From: Bacillus methanolicus
GTDB taxonomy: Bacteria; Bacillota; Bacilli; Bacillales; Cytobacillaceae
DNA length: 64,000 nucleotides
Assembly (NCBI RefSeq): GCF_028888695.1
Contig: NZ_PNFF01000002.1
Coordinates: 953,001-1,017,000 of the forward strand
Direction of reading: 5' to 3'
Shown: positions 1 through 8,735 of the stretch, in pieces
How positions within the stretch are numbered: the first letter of the stretch is position 1
How the letters are laid out: every line of letters begins with the position of its first letter
The notes under the pieces: generated by a model
Database searches by the model: none
What the model saw: only the letters and a program-made list of their open reading frames with translations
What the model was told of the DNA's origin: nothing
Made by a program: the position numbers and the translations under genes

Positions 1-894
1 AATGCAGAATATGAATACGGATACATTCAAAAATTGTTTATAAAGTTTTGCTTTATCTTTAAAAATATTAATCTCGAAATAGATGTGCCGTCCGATTATT
101 CCGAAACGGTGCAACTATACTTGCCAAAAGAATTAAATGAAGAAAGAACACAAATTGGTTCCATTCAATACGGAGGTATTAAGTATCCGATAATGGATAA
201 TGATTCCATCCATCTTAAATATGTTGAAATAAGACTGAAAGGAGAATTTTTAAGAACGATCGGCAAATATAATGAAATATATAATTTACTAAAAGAAAAT
301 GATGCAAACGATTGGATAAAGTATAAGTTTACATATTGCAAAGAGGATATTATTCTGGCAAGAAAACTTGCGAATATCATTTCTAGAGGTCTTGAAAGAG
401 AATTTGGAAAAAAATATTTAACAATTGGAATTGATAAAAAGATACTAGAATTACCTAGACAAAGGCCAAAATACACTTTTTCATATAATCAAAGTGAAGC
501 AGTAAAAATTATATCTGATATTTTAATAGAACAAGGTTATGATATATCCCGGTCATCAAAAAGCAATCCGACATATCATATAATCGTATCATCCAATGGG
601 AAATCTGCCCGAATACTGGTTAGGAATCTTCAACATGATTCTGCTTATAAGGATTCTACTATCCCTTATCAGGTATATAAGATTGATGCTTTTGAAACGA
701 CTGATGAGCAGGAGATTGGAATAAAAGAAATTGACTTTGTTGTCGGATATAATTTTAAAGACAATGTATTTGCATGTTTAAGCATTGATGATTTTTTAGA
801 TAAACGAAGCAGAGTTGTACATGAGAAAGAAGGTTTGCGATCTGAGTTTTTTAATTCTTGGGATTTATTAAGCAATTATTTTAGTAATTATTAA
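1..894 (+). CDS. Hypothetical protein, 5' end outside window
   Basis: The reading frame is open from base 1, so the true start lies upstream and the TTG at 34 is probably internal. About 298 residues are visible. I do not recognise the family. The last ~150 residues have an alternating beta/alpha look with the pattern IDFVVGYN...VFACLSIDDF and a C-terminal EFFNSWDLL; this vaguely recalls PD-(D/E)XK nuclease-like folds, but no clear catalytic triad is visible. It sits 18 bp upstream of the broken DUF262 restriction gene, which has its own ribosome-binding site (AAAGGAGA), so the two probably formed one defence-type operon. The nuclease suggestion is inference only. Confidence 0.6.
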   Translation, partial: NAEYEYGYIQKLFIKFCFIFKNINLEIDVPSDYSETVQLYLPKELNEERTQIGSIQYGGIKYPIMDNDSIHLKYVEIRLKGEFLRTIGKYNEIYNLLKENDANDWIKYKFTYCKEDIILARKLANIISRGLEREFGKKYLTIGIDKKILELPRQRPKYTFSYNQSEAVKIISDILIEQGYDISRSSKSNPTYHIIVSSNGKSARILVRNLQHDSAYKDSTIPYQVYKIDAFETTDEQEIGIKEIDFVVGYNFKDNVFACLSIDDFLDKRSRVVHEKEGLRSEFFNSWDLLSNYFSNY

Positions 895-912
895 AGCAAA
901 GGAGAAGTCTGT

Positions 913-2580
913 ATGGGAAATGGAAAAATTGATTCAGATAAAAAAGTACTACAAAAGATATTCTCACCTGATTTTTGGTTTTTAATTCCGGAATATCAAC
1001 GGTCATATGTATGGCAAACTGAAAATATTGTTGATCTTATTGATGACTTATATTATGCATTTACTTATAAAAATGAAAATGAGTATTTTCTCGGTTCTCT
1101 TGTATTAAAAAGAACAGATAACCATGAATTTGCTGAATATGAAGTGTTAGATGGACAGCAGCGTCTTACTACATTTTTCCTGATGTTTGCCGTTTTAAGA
1201 GATTTACTAGACAATCCTTCATATAAAGCTAATCTGCAGTAAAAGATTTACCAAAAAGCAGATGAATTAGATATGATACTGGAAAGACAACGTATTACTT
1301 ATCAAATTTGAGATGATGTTGAAAGTTTCATAAAGAAATATGTCATTAAAGAAAATGGCACTAGTTTAATTGAAGAGTTAAAAGCGGAACGGGAAAAGGA
1401 TAATGTCTCGATTTCTAACATGGCAAATGCCATACTAGTTCTAAGGGAACAATTGCAGGATAAAGAAGATTTAGATGAGTTTGTCAAATTTTTATTTAAC
1501 AAGGCATTACTTATCTATGTTTCCACAGATAATACTGAGGATGCATTCCGAATGTTTACAATTTTAAACGATCGAGGTATTCCATTAACAAGTGCTGACA
1601 TTTTAAAATCAATGAATATTGGCCATTTGAGTAACGAAAAAGAAATTAAAAAGTATGCAAAATATTGGGAGGAAATCGAAGGGCGATTCGGGGAAGGGTT
1701 CGATCGCTTTTTAAACTTTGTCAGAACAATCATTGTTAAGGAAAAAGCAAGATCAAACTTACTGGATGAATTTGAAGAAAAAATTTATAAACTAGGTAAG
1801 CTAAAAAAGGGGCATGATACACTTGAGTTTATAAAACAATATGAAGAAGTGTATCAAAATGTCATAGAGTTGGAAGATACCGAGTTAAGCAATCAATTTA
1901 AAAACCTTATTACCATTATGAAAATTGGCCTTCGTTCAGAAGATTGGATTCCGCCGTTAATGTTTTATTATGCTAAATTCAAACACCACAAATTAGATGA
2001 GTTTTTAAGAAAATTGGAATTTAAATTTGTCGGCGATTGGGTTGTAGGGGTCAATCCGACTCCCCGTCTGGAAGCAATGAATGCAATACTAAAGGCCTTA
2101 GAAAAAGCAAATAATCCGGAGGAATTATTTGCGAATAAGGATATATTTGCTATTGATATAGATGAATTTAAAAGAAATATTAGCGGCAATATTTATAAAA
2201 AGCAATATGCAAAATACCTTTTATTGAAAATCGAATACTTAAAGAGTGATAATACCGTTCATTTATCTGGTTATAAGAATATAAGTGTAGAACATATACT
2301 ACCTCAAAATCCTGACCCAAATAGTAAATGGGCAAAGGATTTCACGGAAGAAGAACATAAATATTGGGTAGATAAAATAGCCAATCTCGTCCTAATTAAT
2401 AAGAGAAAAAATAGCTCTTTAAGCAATTTGGATTTTATTGAGAAAAAGAAGCGTTATTTAAGTGGACGTATTGATGTATTTCATGCAAATAAAGTATTTA
2501 TAGACCAGAAAAATGAGTGGACCCCTAAAGTGCTTCAAGAAAGAGAAGATGAGATTGTTCAGATGTTAATCAAAAACTAG
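913..2580 (+). pseudogene. GmrSD-like DUF262/DUF1524 restriction protein, broken by two stops
   Basis: The frame from ATG 913 to TAG 2578-2580 (about 555 codons) encodes an N-terminal DUF262 domain (PEYQRSYVW near residue 26; LDGQQRLTT near residue 80) and a C-terminal DUF1524 HNH-like region (ISVEHILPQNPD). This is the architecture of GmrSD-type IV restriction enzymes, which cut glucosylated hydroxymethylcytosine phage DNA. Two in-frame stops interrupt it: TAA at 1240-1242 and TGA at 1309-1311. Both are one C-to-T change away from sense codons (CAA and CGA), and the frame is otherwise conserved and protein-like. The 3' part could only start internally, for example at ATG 1420, and would lack the DUF262 catalytic head. 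It is probably inactive unless the stops are sequencing errors. Confidence 0.82.
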
Positions 2581-2613
2581 GCTTTACAAATGAAATGGCC
2601 ATCGACAACCGAT

Positions 2614-2697
2614 ATTTCGGTAAAATAAGCAGTTTGAAAATTAGGTTTTCGGTAAAGTACTCATCGAGATATCTTTCGGTGGTTACTTTACCGAAAA
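2614..2697. repeat. Inverted repeat with repeated TTTCGGTAAA motif
   Basis: A perfect 14-bp inverted repeat (TTTTCGGTAAAGTA at 2646-2659, complement at 2684-2697) with a 24-nt loop follows the broken restriction gene. A further TTTCGGTAAA lies at 2615-2624 and TTTCGGT recurs in the loop. There is no clean U-tract, so it looks more like a protein-binding or recombination site than a terminator. It lies at the 3' end of the recombinase pseudogene. Confidence 0.5.
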
Positions 2698-2740
2698 TTA
2701 TTGTTGAGGAACTCTAGATATTAAGGGATATGTCCTGTTC

Positions 2741-3096
2741 TTAATTTTTGTTAAATGAGATAGCCGGTAATAAGCTCGCCAATGTAGGCATTTTTTTATT
2801 TTTGTTTAGGTAGAGAAAGGTGAGAGATCCAAAACGTATTTTAGCATTGGTAATTGCCCGGAATACTTCTTCTTTCAATTCCATTAATACATCTTGAATT
2901 TTCAAATGTTCTTCTAATGAAATAATTGGCTCGACATGATGGAGGACTTTATAACCGTACGAAGTCTTCATATGTGCCGCATAAAAAAAGATTTTCCAGA
3001 TATTTCAATAATTCCTCGTATTTTTTGTTTTTTAAGGTCTTTTTGTATTTCATTAAGATGTTAAACAAATCATCTGCTTTAATGACTTCGGTCACT
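2741..3096 (-). pseudogene. Serine recombinase, C-terminal segment (piece 3 of 3)
   Basis: Joined to the middle segment across the IS21 insertion (one TCACT copy removed), the frame continues FFYEV-TEVIKADDLFN... into this piece. It then needs a single one-base correction in a run of seven T (minus strand; A run at 2983-2989) to reach the YGYKVLHHVEPIISLEEH segment, which ends at 2741. The 'EPIIS.EEH..IQ' motif is typical of the recombinase domain after the resolvase domain. The 7-T run is either a frameshift mutation or a sequencing error. Confidence 0.6.
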
Positions 3097-3148
3097 TGTG
3101 ACCGTCAAGTGAAATATTACAATTTCCGATAATTAATTTTTTACACTT

Positions 3149-3895
3149 TTAATTAAATATAGAGGATCTATGTTTCATTCTATAACTATCTTCATTTAGG
3201 TGAATAATTTCAGCTTTATGAAGAATTCTATCTAAGATGGCAGTGGTAATCGCTGGATCACCTAATAATTCCCCCCATTCCTTTGGCGCTTTATTAGATG
3301 TTAGTATAATAGACGACTTATTATATAAATCGTTAATTAGGTGGAAGAATAAGTTAGCTTCATGTTGGTCCATGGCCATAAACATAAGATCATCTATAAT
3401 AATCAAATCTGCACTTCGGATTCTTTTTATTTTTGTTTGAGATTTACGTGAAATTTCTTCTGTTTTCAATGTATGTATCAGCTCTCCCATTGTAATAAAC
3501 ATCACTTTATAGCCTTGATTTATAGCTACAAATCCTAAACCCACCGCCAAGTGGGTCTTTCCGACACCTGGCGGTCCAAGGAAAATGATGTTATACAATT
3601 GTTCAATCCATGTTAATTCCTTAAGTTGATTCAATTGCTTCCTGCTTAATGATTGTTGCTCCTCTAAATTAAATTCATCTATTGTTCTTTGAAACGGAAA
3701 ATTTGCCCACTTTAGTCGCTTTTCTAACTGCTTTTCTTCCCTTCTTTTTTGCTCGTATTCTAAAATGCAATTAAGAAAAGTGAGATATGAGGAATCGTTC
3801 GTTTCGGCTTCTTTAACTAAAGTTGGCAAATAATGAGCCGTTTCCTTCAAACGAAGAGCTTTTAAAAGCTCTTGTGATTTTGATAATGAGTTCAT
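3149..3895 (-). CDS. istB: IS21-family helper ATPase IstB
   Basis: The 248-residue AAA+ ATPase works with IstA in IS21 transposition, loading on target DNA and stimulating strand transfer. It has Walker A GPPGVGKTHLAVGL near residue 108, Walker B LIIIDDL near residue 165, and the N-terminal IstB-like helical region (LSKSQELLKALRLKETAHYL). The length matches the family (about 250). Its ATG overlaps the istA stop (ATGA), implying translational coupling. No disruption is visible. Confidence 0.95.
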   Translation of the reverse strand: MNSLSKSQELLKALRLKETAHYLPTLVKEAETNDSSYLTFLNCILEYEQKRREEKQLEKRLKWANFPFQRTIDEFNLEEQQSLSRKQLNQLKELTWIEQLYNIIFLGPPGVGKTHLAVGLGFVAINQGYKVMFITMGELIHTLKTEEISRKSQTKIKRIRSADLIIIDDLMFMAMDQHEANLFFHLINDLYNKSSIILTSNKAPKEWGELLGDPAITTAILDRILHKAEIIHLNEDSYRMKHRSSIFN

Positions 3896-5451
3896 TTTTG
3901 CCCCTCCAATACAGATATGTATTTATTCACATCACGTTTTTGCGTATTGATTTGGTTGATTTGATTTTTACGTTCCACAACTGGTATTACCACTTGTTCC
4001 TTATCCTTACTGCTGCTGTTTATTTGTTTTTGTTGTTGAAGGTACTGAGCCATATCGGTAAAGTCGGTTGCTGTATAAAGCTTTTTATTCATGCATTCCT
4101 CCAAAGCTTTATCCACTACGGACTGCTTTATTAATCGGATTTGCTTCAAAATAATTTGTAATTGGTCCCGTATATAACGAGGTTTCTTTTTTCGAATTTC
4201 TTGTAAATAGGATTTGGCAAGTTCAGAATTTGTGAAATAACGTGAGACCGTTTCAATATAAGCATCAATACCTTTTGTTCGGTCTCGTGTATGCTGACGA
4301 TCTTGGATTAATTGTCCTTTGCCAGGGAATATTTTATGTTTAGCTATCAAAGGACCGTCTGCTTTTTCATAAATAAACAAGTATCCATCAGATTCAGTTA
4401 TATAAACTTCTTTTTGTTTGTTATATGTCCCAAGAGGGACTGAATAACGATTTGATTGATATCGTATAGTGTTGTCTTTACGAACAGCCCTTGTTATACT
4501 GGAGTAAGGATTTAAGTTAGATAATTTGTTGAGGACTGGTCTTAAGTATTGCTTTTCTTTCTGAAATACTTCGACTGGTCTTTTTTTCGTTGTATTGTGT
4601 ATTTTATAATTACCAGTGCGGTTCAGCCATTCCCAGCCCGCCTCATTCCATTCATCAATATTTGTGAATTCCCGATGTTTAGCAAAGTTATGTTTGATAT
4701 ATCCTACAACATTTTCAATTTTCCCTTTGCTTTCCGGATCAGCTTTACGGCAAACTCTCAATTTTAATTTTCTTTCTTGTCGATAGGATTCAAACTCCTT
4801 TGTTAATATGAGATCTCCACCATTTTCACTAACAAGTATTAATGAATCCTGGTCATAAACAATTTCACGAGGGATGCCCCCAAACCATTGAAATGCATTT
4901 TCGTGACAACGTATGACATCACGAGTAGTAAAAGGTCGATCTAACCATTCCATATATTTATATCGTGAATGGGAAAGTACAAACGCTATAAAATATAGTT
5001 TTACTTTTTTCTTCCCTCGCGTATATTGATGAGTCTCCCCAAAATCAACTTGGACTTGTTCTCCCATTTCTACTTCTGGAACAGCTTCATAAGATCTGGG
5101 GAGTGTTTCCTTTGTAATTCCGTAATGAATCCTCAGTTCACGAACATAGGACCTAACGGTACCTTCGGAAACTTCCAAACTTGAATATCTTTCCTTTAAC
5201 CAATCTTCCACTTGGGCAGCTGACATGTCAGGATGCTCATTAAGCCAAGTTAATATTTGGCTTTTATAAGGATCTAACTTTTTAGATCTTGTATTAGTAG
5301 AGTCAATCCATTCAACCATCTCCTTAGGGTTTTGATTAAGATACCGGTACAGTGTGGGCCTGGAGATTCCTAACTTCTTAGCCACTTTAGCCTTACTGAA
5401 CCCCAATTCCAATAATTGTCGTATCTCTACATACACTTCAAACTTGTCCAC
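3892..5451 (-). CDS. istA: IS21-family transposase IstA
   Basis: This is a 519-residue DDE transposase. An N-terminal helix-turn-helix (KAKVAKKLGISRPTLYRYL, residues ~19-37) precedes a second winged-helix part and the rve-type catalytic core with VDFGE, the YDQD region and KGKIEN as likely D-D-E positions. A C-terminal beta region (RYSVPLGTY) follows. Length and order match IS21 IstA proteins. It is intact and is followed by istB with a 4-bp overlap, so this copy could be active. Confidence 0.95.
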   Translation of the reverse strand: MDKFEVYVEIRQLLELGFSKAKVAKKLGISRPTLYRYLNQNPKEMVEWIDSTNTRSKKLDPYKSQILTWLNEHPDMSAAQVEDWLKERYSSLEVSEGTVRSYVRELRIHYGITKETLPRSYEAVPEVEMGEQVQVDFGETHQYTRGKKKVKLYFIAFVLSHSRYKYMEWLDRPFTTRDVIRCHENAFQWFGGIPREIVYDQDSLILVSENGGDLILTKEFESYRQERKLKLRVCRKADPESKGKIENVVGYIKHNFAKHREFTNIDEWNEAGWEWLNRTGNYKIHNTTKKRPVEVFQKEKQYLRPVLNKLSNLNPYSSITRAVRKDNTIRYQSNRYSVPLGTYNKQKEVYITESDGYLFIYEKADGPLIAKHKIFPGKGQLIQDRQHTRDRTKGIDAYIETVSRYFTNSELAKSYLQEIRKKKPRYIRDQLQIILKQIRLIKQSVVDKALEECMNKKLYTATDFTDMAQYLQQQKQINSSSKDKEQVVIPVVERKNQINQINTQKRDVNKYISVLEGQK

Positions 5452-5588
5452 CTTTCAAATCCTCCATCACCGTTAATATCTCGACAATAAAAATACTAAC
5501 AGCGATAGAAAACTATTTTAATAGTTTGAACATGAAATGTGTAAAATTTTATTTATCGGAAACTGTCAATTATATTTTATCGGTTACA

Positions 5589-6094
5589 TCACTTCATAGA
5601 AAAATGATTTAAGGTCATTAACAACCTTTGGATTCGGTATATATTTTACGTCTTTTCTTTTCCCGACTCGATGATATCCAAAAATAGCAGAAGGAAACTG
5701 CTTCATCGTATCCGTTCTTCTGCCGGATATGTTTTGCCCCTCAACTTGTGAAAATATCCCATATAATGATTCAATCGAAAGTTTTGGAGAAAATGGCGGT
5801 TGCTTTGTTGATGTAAAAATCACTTTAATTCCGTATTTATAAAACTCTTTAACTAGTGCAACGTATTCATAAAAGTTTCGGGCTAAACGGTCTCGCCTAT
5901 AATCAATGATGGTCTTGACCTTTTTATGCTGTATAAGAAATTGTAATTTTTGCAAATTGGGGCGATCCTCCATTGCTAATTTATTGGCGGAAACGTCCTC
6001 ATCTTTTAACCAAATTACTTTTTCTTTTTCAATATGATTGTTATTGATATAAGCTTCAGTAAGCAGATTTTGTTTTTGTATGTCTTGTTGGGCC
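5589..6094 (-). pseudogene. Serine recombinase, middle segment (piece 2 of 3)
   Basis: It encodes most of the resolvase catalytic domain: QDIQKQNLL, DEDVSANK, then IIDYRRDRLARNFYEYVALV, the arginine-rich DRLARN motif of serine recombinases, and the KVIFTS strand. Its first codons after the IS66 junction (AQ|QDIQKQ) continue the N-terminal piece at 10371-10452. An ORF can also be read starting inside the IS66 end (first ~14 residues IS-encoded), but that lacks the catalytic serine. At the other end the frame runs into the IS21 end and stops. Confidence 0.85.
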
Positions 6095-6209
6095 GTAACC
6101 GTAAAATAGTTCCCACCTATTAACCAAGATGACACTTTGAGATAATCTCTTCAAATCAATATTTGAGGAGCATTCCTGTAATGAAGAAATTTGAGGTTTG
6201 AAACAAAAA

Positions 6210-6278
6210 GAGCCCTCTTGGTATAGTACAGGGTGTCAATGCATTGACCCCGAATTAATAAGTTACCAAGGAGGACTC
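6210..6278 (+). promoter_or_regulatory. Hairpin that can sequester the IS110 transposase ribosome-binding site
   Basis: Bases 6210-6223 (GAGCCCTCTTGGTA) pair with 6264-6278 with one bulge and one mismatch, covering the AAGGAGG ribosome-binding site of the transposase at 6283. Nested inside is a perfect 14-bp palindrome GTCAATGCATTGAC (6235-6248). Such structures are known to keep transposase translation low; this assignment is inference from pairing. Confidence 0.6.
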
Positions 6279-6282
6279 AATA

Positions 6283-7563
6283 ATGAATTATACTCAAAAT
6301 CGAAAAATCTCGCAAATCACACCATCAACATTAATAATCGGCATTGATATTGCCAAAGACAAACACGTGGCACGGGCACAAGACGATCGAGGAATTGAAT
6401 TTGGAAAACGCTTGATCTTTGAAAATCGCATACATGGTTTCCAAATGCTTTTAGATTGGGTGAATCGACACCAAAAAGAAAATGATAAGAACCATGTGAT
6501 TTTTGGGGTTGAACCAACCGGGCCCTACTGGTTAAATCTCGCTTATTTCCTTACCGCAAAGGGCTATGACTTTGTGCTAGTCAATCCGATGCATGTAAAG
6601 AAAAGCAAAGAGCTTGATGACAACTCTCCAACAAAAAACGATACAAAAGACGCCAGAGTGATTGCACAGCTGATTAAAGACGGCCGATACTCCGTACCAA
6701 ATCTCTTAGACGGCATTTACGCGGAACTAAGAGAAGGCGTCAAAATAAGAGATCAGCTCACTCAACAGCTTGCCATCACAGAAGGACGTATTCAAAATTT
6801 GATTCAACGTTATTTTCCGGAGTTTTTCGATGTTTTCGGGGATTGGGAAGGAAAAGCAGCTCTTTGCACGCTAAAACTGTTTCCATTTCCTTCTCAAATT
6901 AAAGAAATGACACCTGAAGAGATTCTCTCAAAGTGGAAGCCATTTGTACAACGAGGAGTTGGAATGAAGCGAGCAACGAAACTAGTGGAAACGGCCAAAA
7001 AGAGCATTGGAATTCAAATCGGGATTCAGTTTGCCAAACGTGAAATGGAATATCTGATTGACCAATATGAGCTTTATCAAACGCAGTTGGAAGAGTTGGA
7101 TCAGGAGCTAGAAGCTCTTGTAGAAACGATCCCAGGTGCTAAGCAAATGATGAATATTTCTGGGTTAGGTGTTACAACAGTCGCTCTATTCTTCGCTGAA
7201 GTGGGTGATCTCACAAAGTACAGTCACCCTCAGCAATTAGTTAATCTGGCAGGCCTTTCATTACGTGAGCATAGTTCTGGAAAATTTAAAGGACAAACCA
7301 GAATAACGAAACGGGGACGAAGCAGGCTGCGTAAAGCTCTGTACCTAGCGATTCGGCCACTCGTTGCCCATAATCCAACTTTTAAAGCTTTACATCAATA
7401 CTATACAAAACGATCTGAAAGGCCTTTAAAAAAGCAACAGTCTCTCATCGCTTTGTGTTGTAAGCTATTACGTGTCTTATTTGTCATTGGTCAAAAACAG
7501 TGTGAATTTGATGGTTCAAAATTATTGCAAGGCTTGCCTCAAATTACATTACAAGTTGCTTAA
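6283..7563 (+). CDS. IS110-family transposase (DEDD)
   Basis: The 426-residue recombinase has an N-terminal RuvC-like DEDD domain: D22 in IIGIDIAKD, E77 in GVEPTGPYW, D120 and D123 in NDTKDARVIA. A coiled-coil middle region is followed by a C-terminal transposase_20 domain (ISGLGVTTVALFFAEVGD... SSGKFKG...RITKRGRSRLRKAL) that carries the family's catalytic serine. Length and motif order match IS110/IS1111 enzymes, which use an element-encoded bridge RNA to pair target and donor DNA. The start is ATG with AAGGAGG eight bases upstream. No damage is seen. Confidence 0.95.
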   Translation: MNYTQNRKISQITPSTLIIGIDIAKDKHVARAQDDRGIEFGKRLIFENRIHGFQMLLDWVNRHQKENDKNHVIFGVEPTGPYWLNLAYFLTAKGYDFVLVNPMHVKKSKELDDNSPTKNDTKDARVIAQLIKDGRYSVPNLLDGIYAELREGVKIRDQLTQQLAITEGRIQNLIQRYFPEFFDVFGDWEGKAALCTLKLFPFPSQIKEMTPEEILSKWKPFVQRGVGMKRATKLVETAKKSIGIQIGIQFAKREMEYLIDQYELYQTQLEELDQELEALVETIPGAKQMMNISGLGVTTVALFFAEVGDLTKYSHPQQLVNLAGLSLREHSSGKFKGQTRITKRGRSRLRKALYLAIRPLVAHNPTFKALHQYYTKRSERPLKKQQSLIALCCKLLRVLFVIGQKQCEFDGSKLLQGLPQITLQVA

Positions 7564-7975
7564 ACCGATTTATTAACCAATTTGTTAATCAAATTACTAT
7601 CGAATACTTCAAGTATTTCTAAAGACAAACACCAATAGTGCCGAGTCGGAGTTTATTTTTACCATACGGGCTTATGACCCAGCTGAGGAGCTTATCCGAC
7701 CTCCACCTCATGGATACGCAGGACGAAGGAATGTATGGATCCCAATCCGGTGATACATGGGAGGGTTAGCGACCGTGAGATGAGTGGAGATTTTGCGCAC
7801 GGTCATAACTGTTATTACCAAACAATACCAGTTTGGTTGGTAGGATGGCCCCTCATCTGTAAGAAATTTAAATAAATTCAATTTATAACCATGATTTTCG
7901 GTGGATCAACTATTAGGTGTTAATGAAATTTAGAGAAAACGTGAGTATTCGGGAGAATTTTAAAGTATATAGAGG
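7564..7975 (+). ncRNA. Candidate bridge RNA region of the IS110-family element
   Basis: This is a ~410-bp non-coding tail with no credible ORF and higher GC than its surroundings. It contains several stem-loops: GACCGTG 7771-7777 with CACGGTC 7798-7804 (20-nt loop); CCAAAC 7818-7823 with GTTTGG 7831-7836; ATGTAT 7731-7736 with ATACAT 7753-7758. IS1111-type members encode their bridge RNA downstream of the transposase. RNA boundaries and guide loops cannot be fixed by eye. Confidence 0.5.
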
Positions 7976-7986
7976 GAGGTTTTTTG

Positions 7987-8313
7987 ATGTCTCGAGCAGA
8001 ATTGCGAAAAGAATGGGAACTTCGGATTACTGAGTTTAGGGCAAGTGGACAGACCCAATCCAAATGGTGTGCTGACAATAATGTGAAGCTCCATCAATTA
8101 AAATATTGGCTTAAGAAAATTGAAAACACAAATCGGATCTCTACACCATCAACTAATTGGGTCTCAATCACAATGGATGAACAATATGCCGAATCAAAAG
8201 ACACTTCATTATCCTTACAGATTAAAATAGGTCAAGCATCCATAGAGGTTAAACCAGGTTTCGACCCATCTTTCCTTGCGGAAGTCGTCAGGGCGTTAAG
8301 ATCGCTATGTTAA
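7987..8313 (+). CDS. tnpA: IS66-family accessory protein TnpA (copy 1)
   Basis: This 108-residue protein resembles the IS66 OrfA/TnpA family: an HTH-like N-terminus (SRAELRKEWELRITEFRASG), then QSKWCADNNVKLHQLKYWLKKIE and a VKPGFDPSFL tail. It is required with TnpB for IS66 transposition; its exact role is not well defined. ATG 7987 has GGGAGG nine bases upstream; a TTG immediately before it is an alternative. The stop overlaps the tnpB start by 7 bp. The IS110 insertion lies just upstream, so the native IS66 leader is displaced. Confidence 0.9.
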   Translation: MSRAELRKEWELRITEFRASGQTQSKWCADNNVKLHQLKYWLKKIENTNRISTPSTNWVSITMDEQYAESKDTSLSLQIKIGQASIEVKPGFDPSFLAEVVRALRSLC

Positions 8314-8663
8314 ACGAAACAATGATCGTGAATGTTTACCTCGCCCGAGGGAGTACAGATTTGCGCAAATCCATTGATGGATTGGCTGCGTTGGTGACAG
8401 AAGGGTTTGATCTAGACCCCTTTTCGCCTAGCTACTTTGTCTTTTGTAATCGTAATCGGGATAAACTGAAAATCCTTCATTGGGAGCACAATGGCTTTTG
8501 GCTCTATTATAGACGTTTAGAGCGCGGAAATTTTCAATGGCCAACGGAAGAAAGTGATGTACCGCTAAAATTAAGCCGCCGCCAGTTCCGTTGGTTACTT
8601 GATGGACTTCCACTTGAACAGCGCCAGGCTCATCCTGAAGTTACCGCGAGGACAGTCATATAA
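8307..8663 (+). CDS. tnpB: IS66-family accessory protein TnpB (copy 1)
   Basis: This 118-residue IS66 Orf2/TnpB protein has the diagnostic ARGSTDLRKSIDGLAALV and SYFVFCNRNRDKLKILHW motifs and the WLLDGL C-terminal motif. It is essential for IS66 transposition in characterised relatives. It overlaps tnpA by 7 bp, implying translational coupling. It differs from copy 3 at only a few residues and is intact. Confidence 0.93.
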   Translation: MLNETMIVNVYLARGSTDLRKSIDGLAALVTEGFDLDPFSPSYFVFCNRNRDKLKILHWEHNGFWLYYRRLERGNFQWPTEESDVPLKLSRRQFRWLLDGLPLEQRQAHPEVTARTVI

Positions 8664-8735
8664 AATCATATTTTTTTTTATTTACACACCAATTTTTTAA
8701 AAGGGATTGATCAACATTTGTCGAATAGATAAAGT

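Larger units (their letters stand above)
3097..5588 (-). mobile_element. IS21-family insertion sequence, complete
   Basis: The 2492-bp element has ~50-bp imperfect terminal inverted repeats, beginning TGTGACCG at 3097 and (complement) TGTAACCG at 5588, both containing TTTCCGATAA and TTTTACAC blocks. A 5-bp target duplication TCACT lies at 3092-3096 and 5589-5593. It carries istA and istB with the usual ATGA overlap. It interrupts the serine recombinase pseudogene, and removing it restores that reading frame, which confirms the ends. Confidence 0.93.
6171..7975 (+). mobile_element. IS110-family element inserted in the IS66 leader
   Basis: Comparison with IS66 copy 3 shows contiguous IS66 sequence ending at 6170 (TTTGAGGAG) and resuming at about 7976 (GAGGTTTTTTGATG), so ~1.8 kb is inserted between the IS66 left end and tnpA. 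Only a GAG overlap (3 nt) is shared at the junctions, consistent with IS110-type site-specific insertion without a large duplication. It has one transposase gene, a short 5' non-coding region (~110 bp) and a long structured 3' non-coding region (~410 bp), the layout of the IS1111 subgroup. Confidence 0.85.

Noticed and set aside
5584-6135. A free-standing 183-residue recombinase starting in IS66 sequence
   Set aside because: The first ~14 residues come from the IS66 terminal repeat and the catalytic serine lies in the separated piece at 10371-10452, so it is a fragment.
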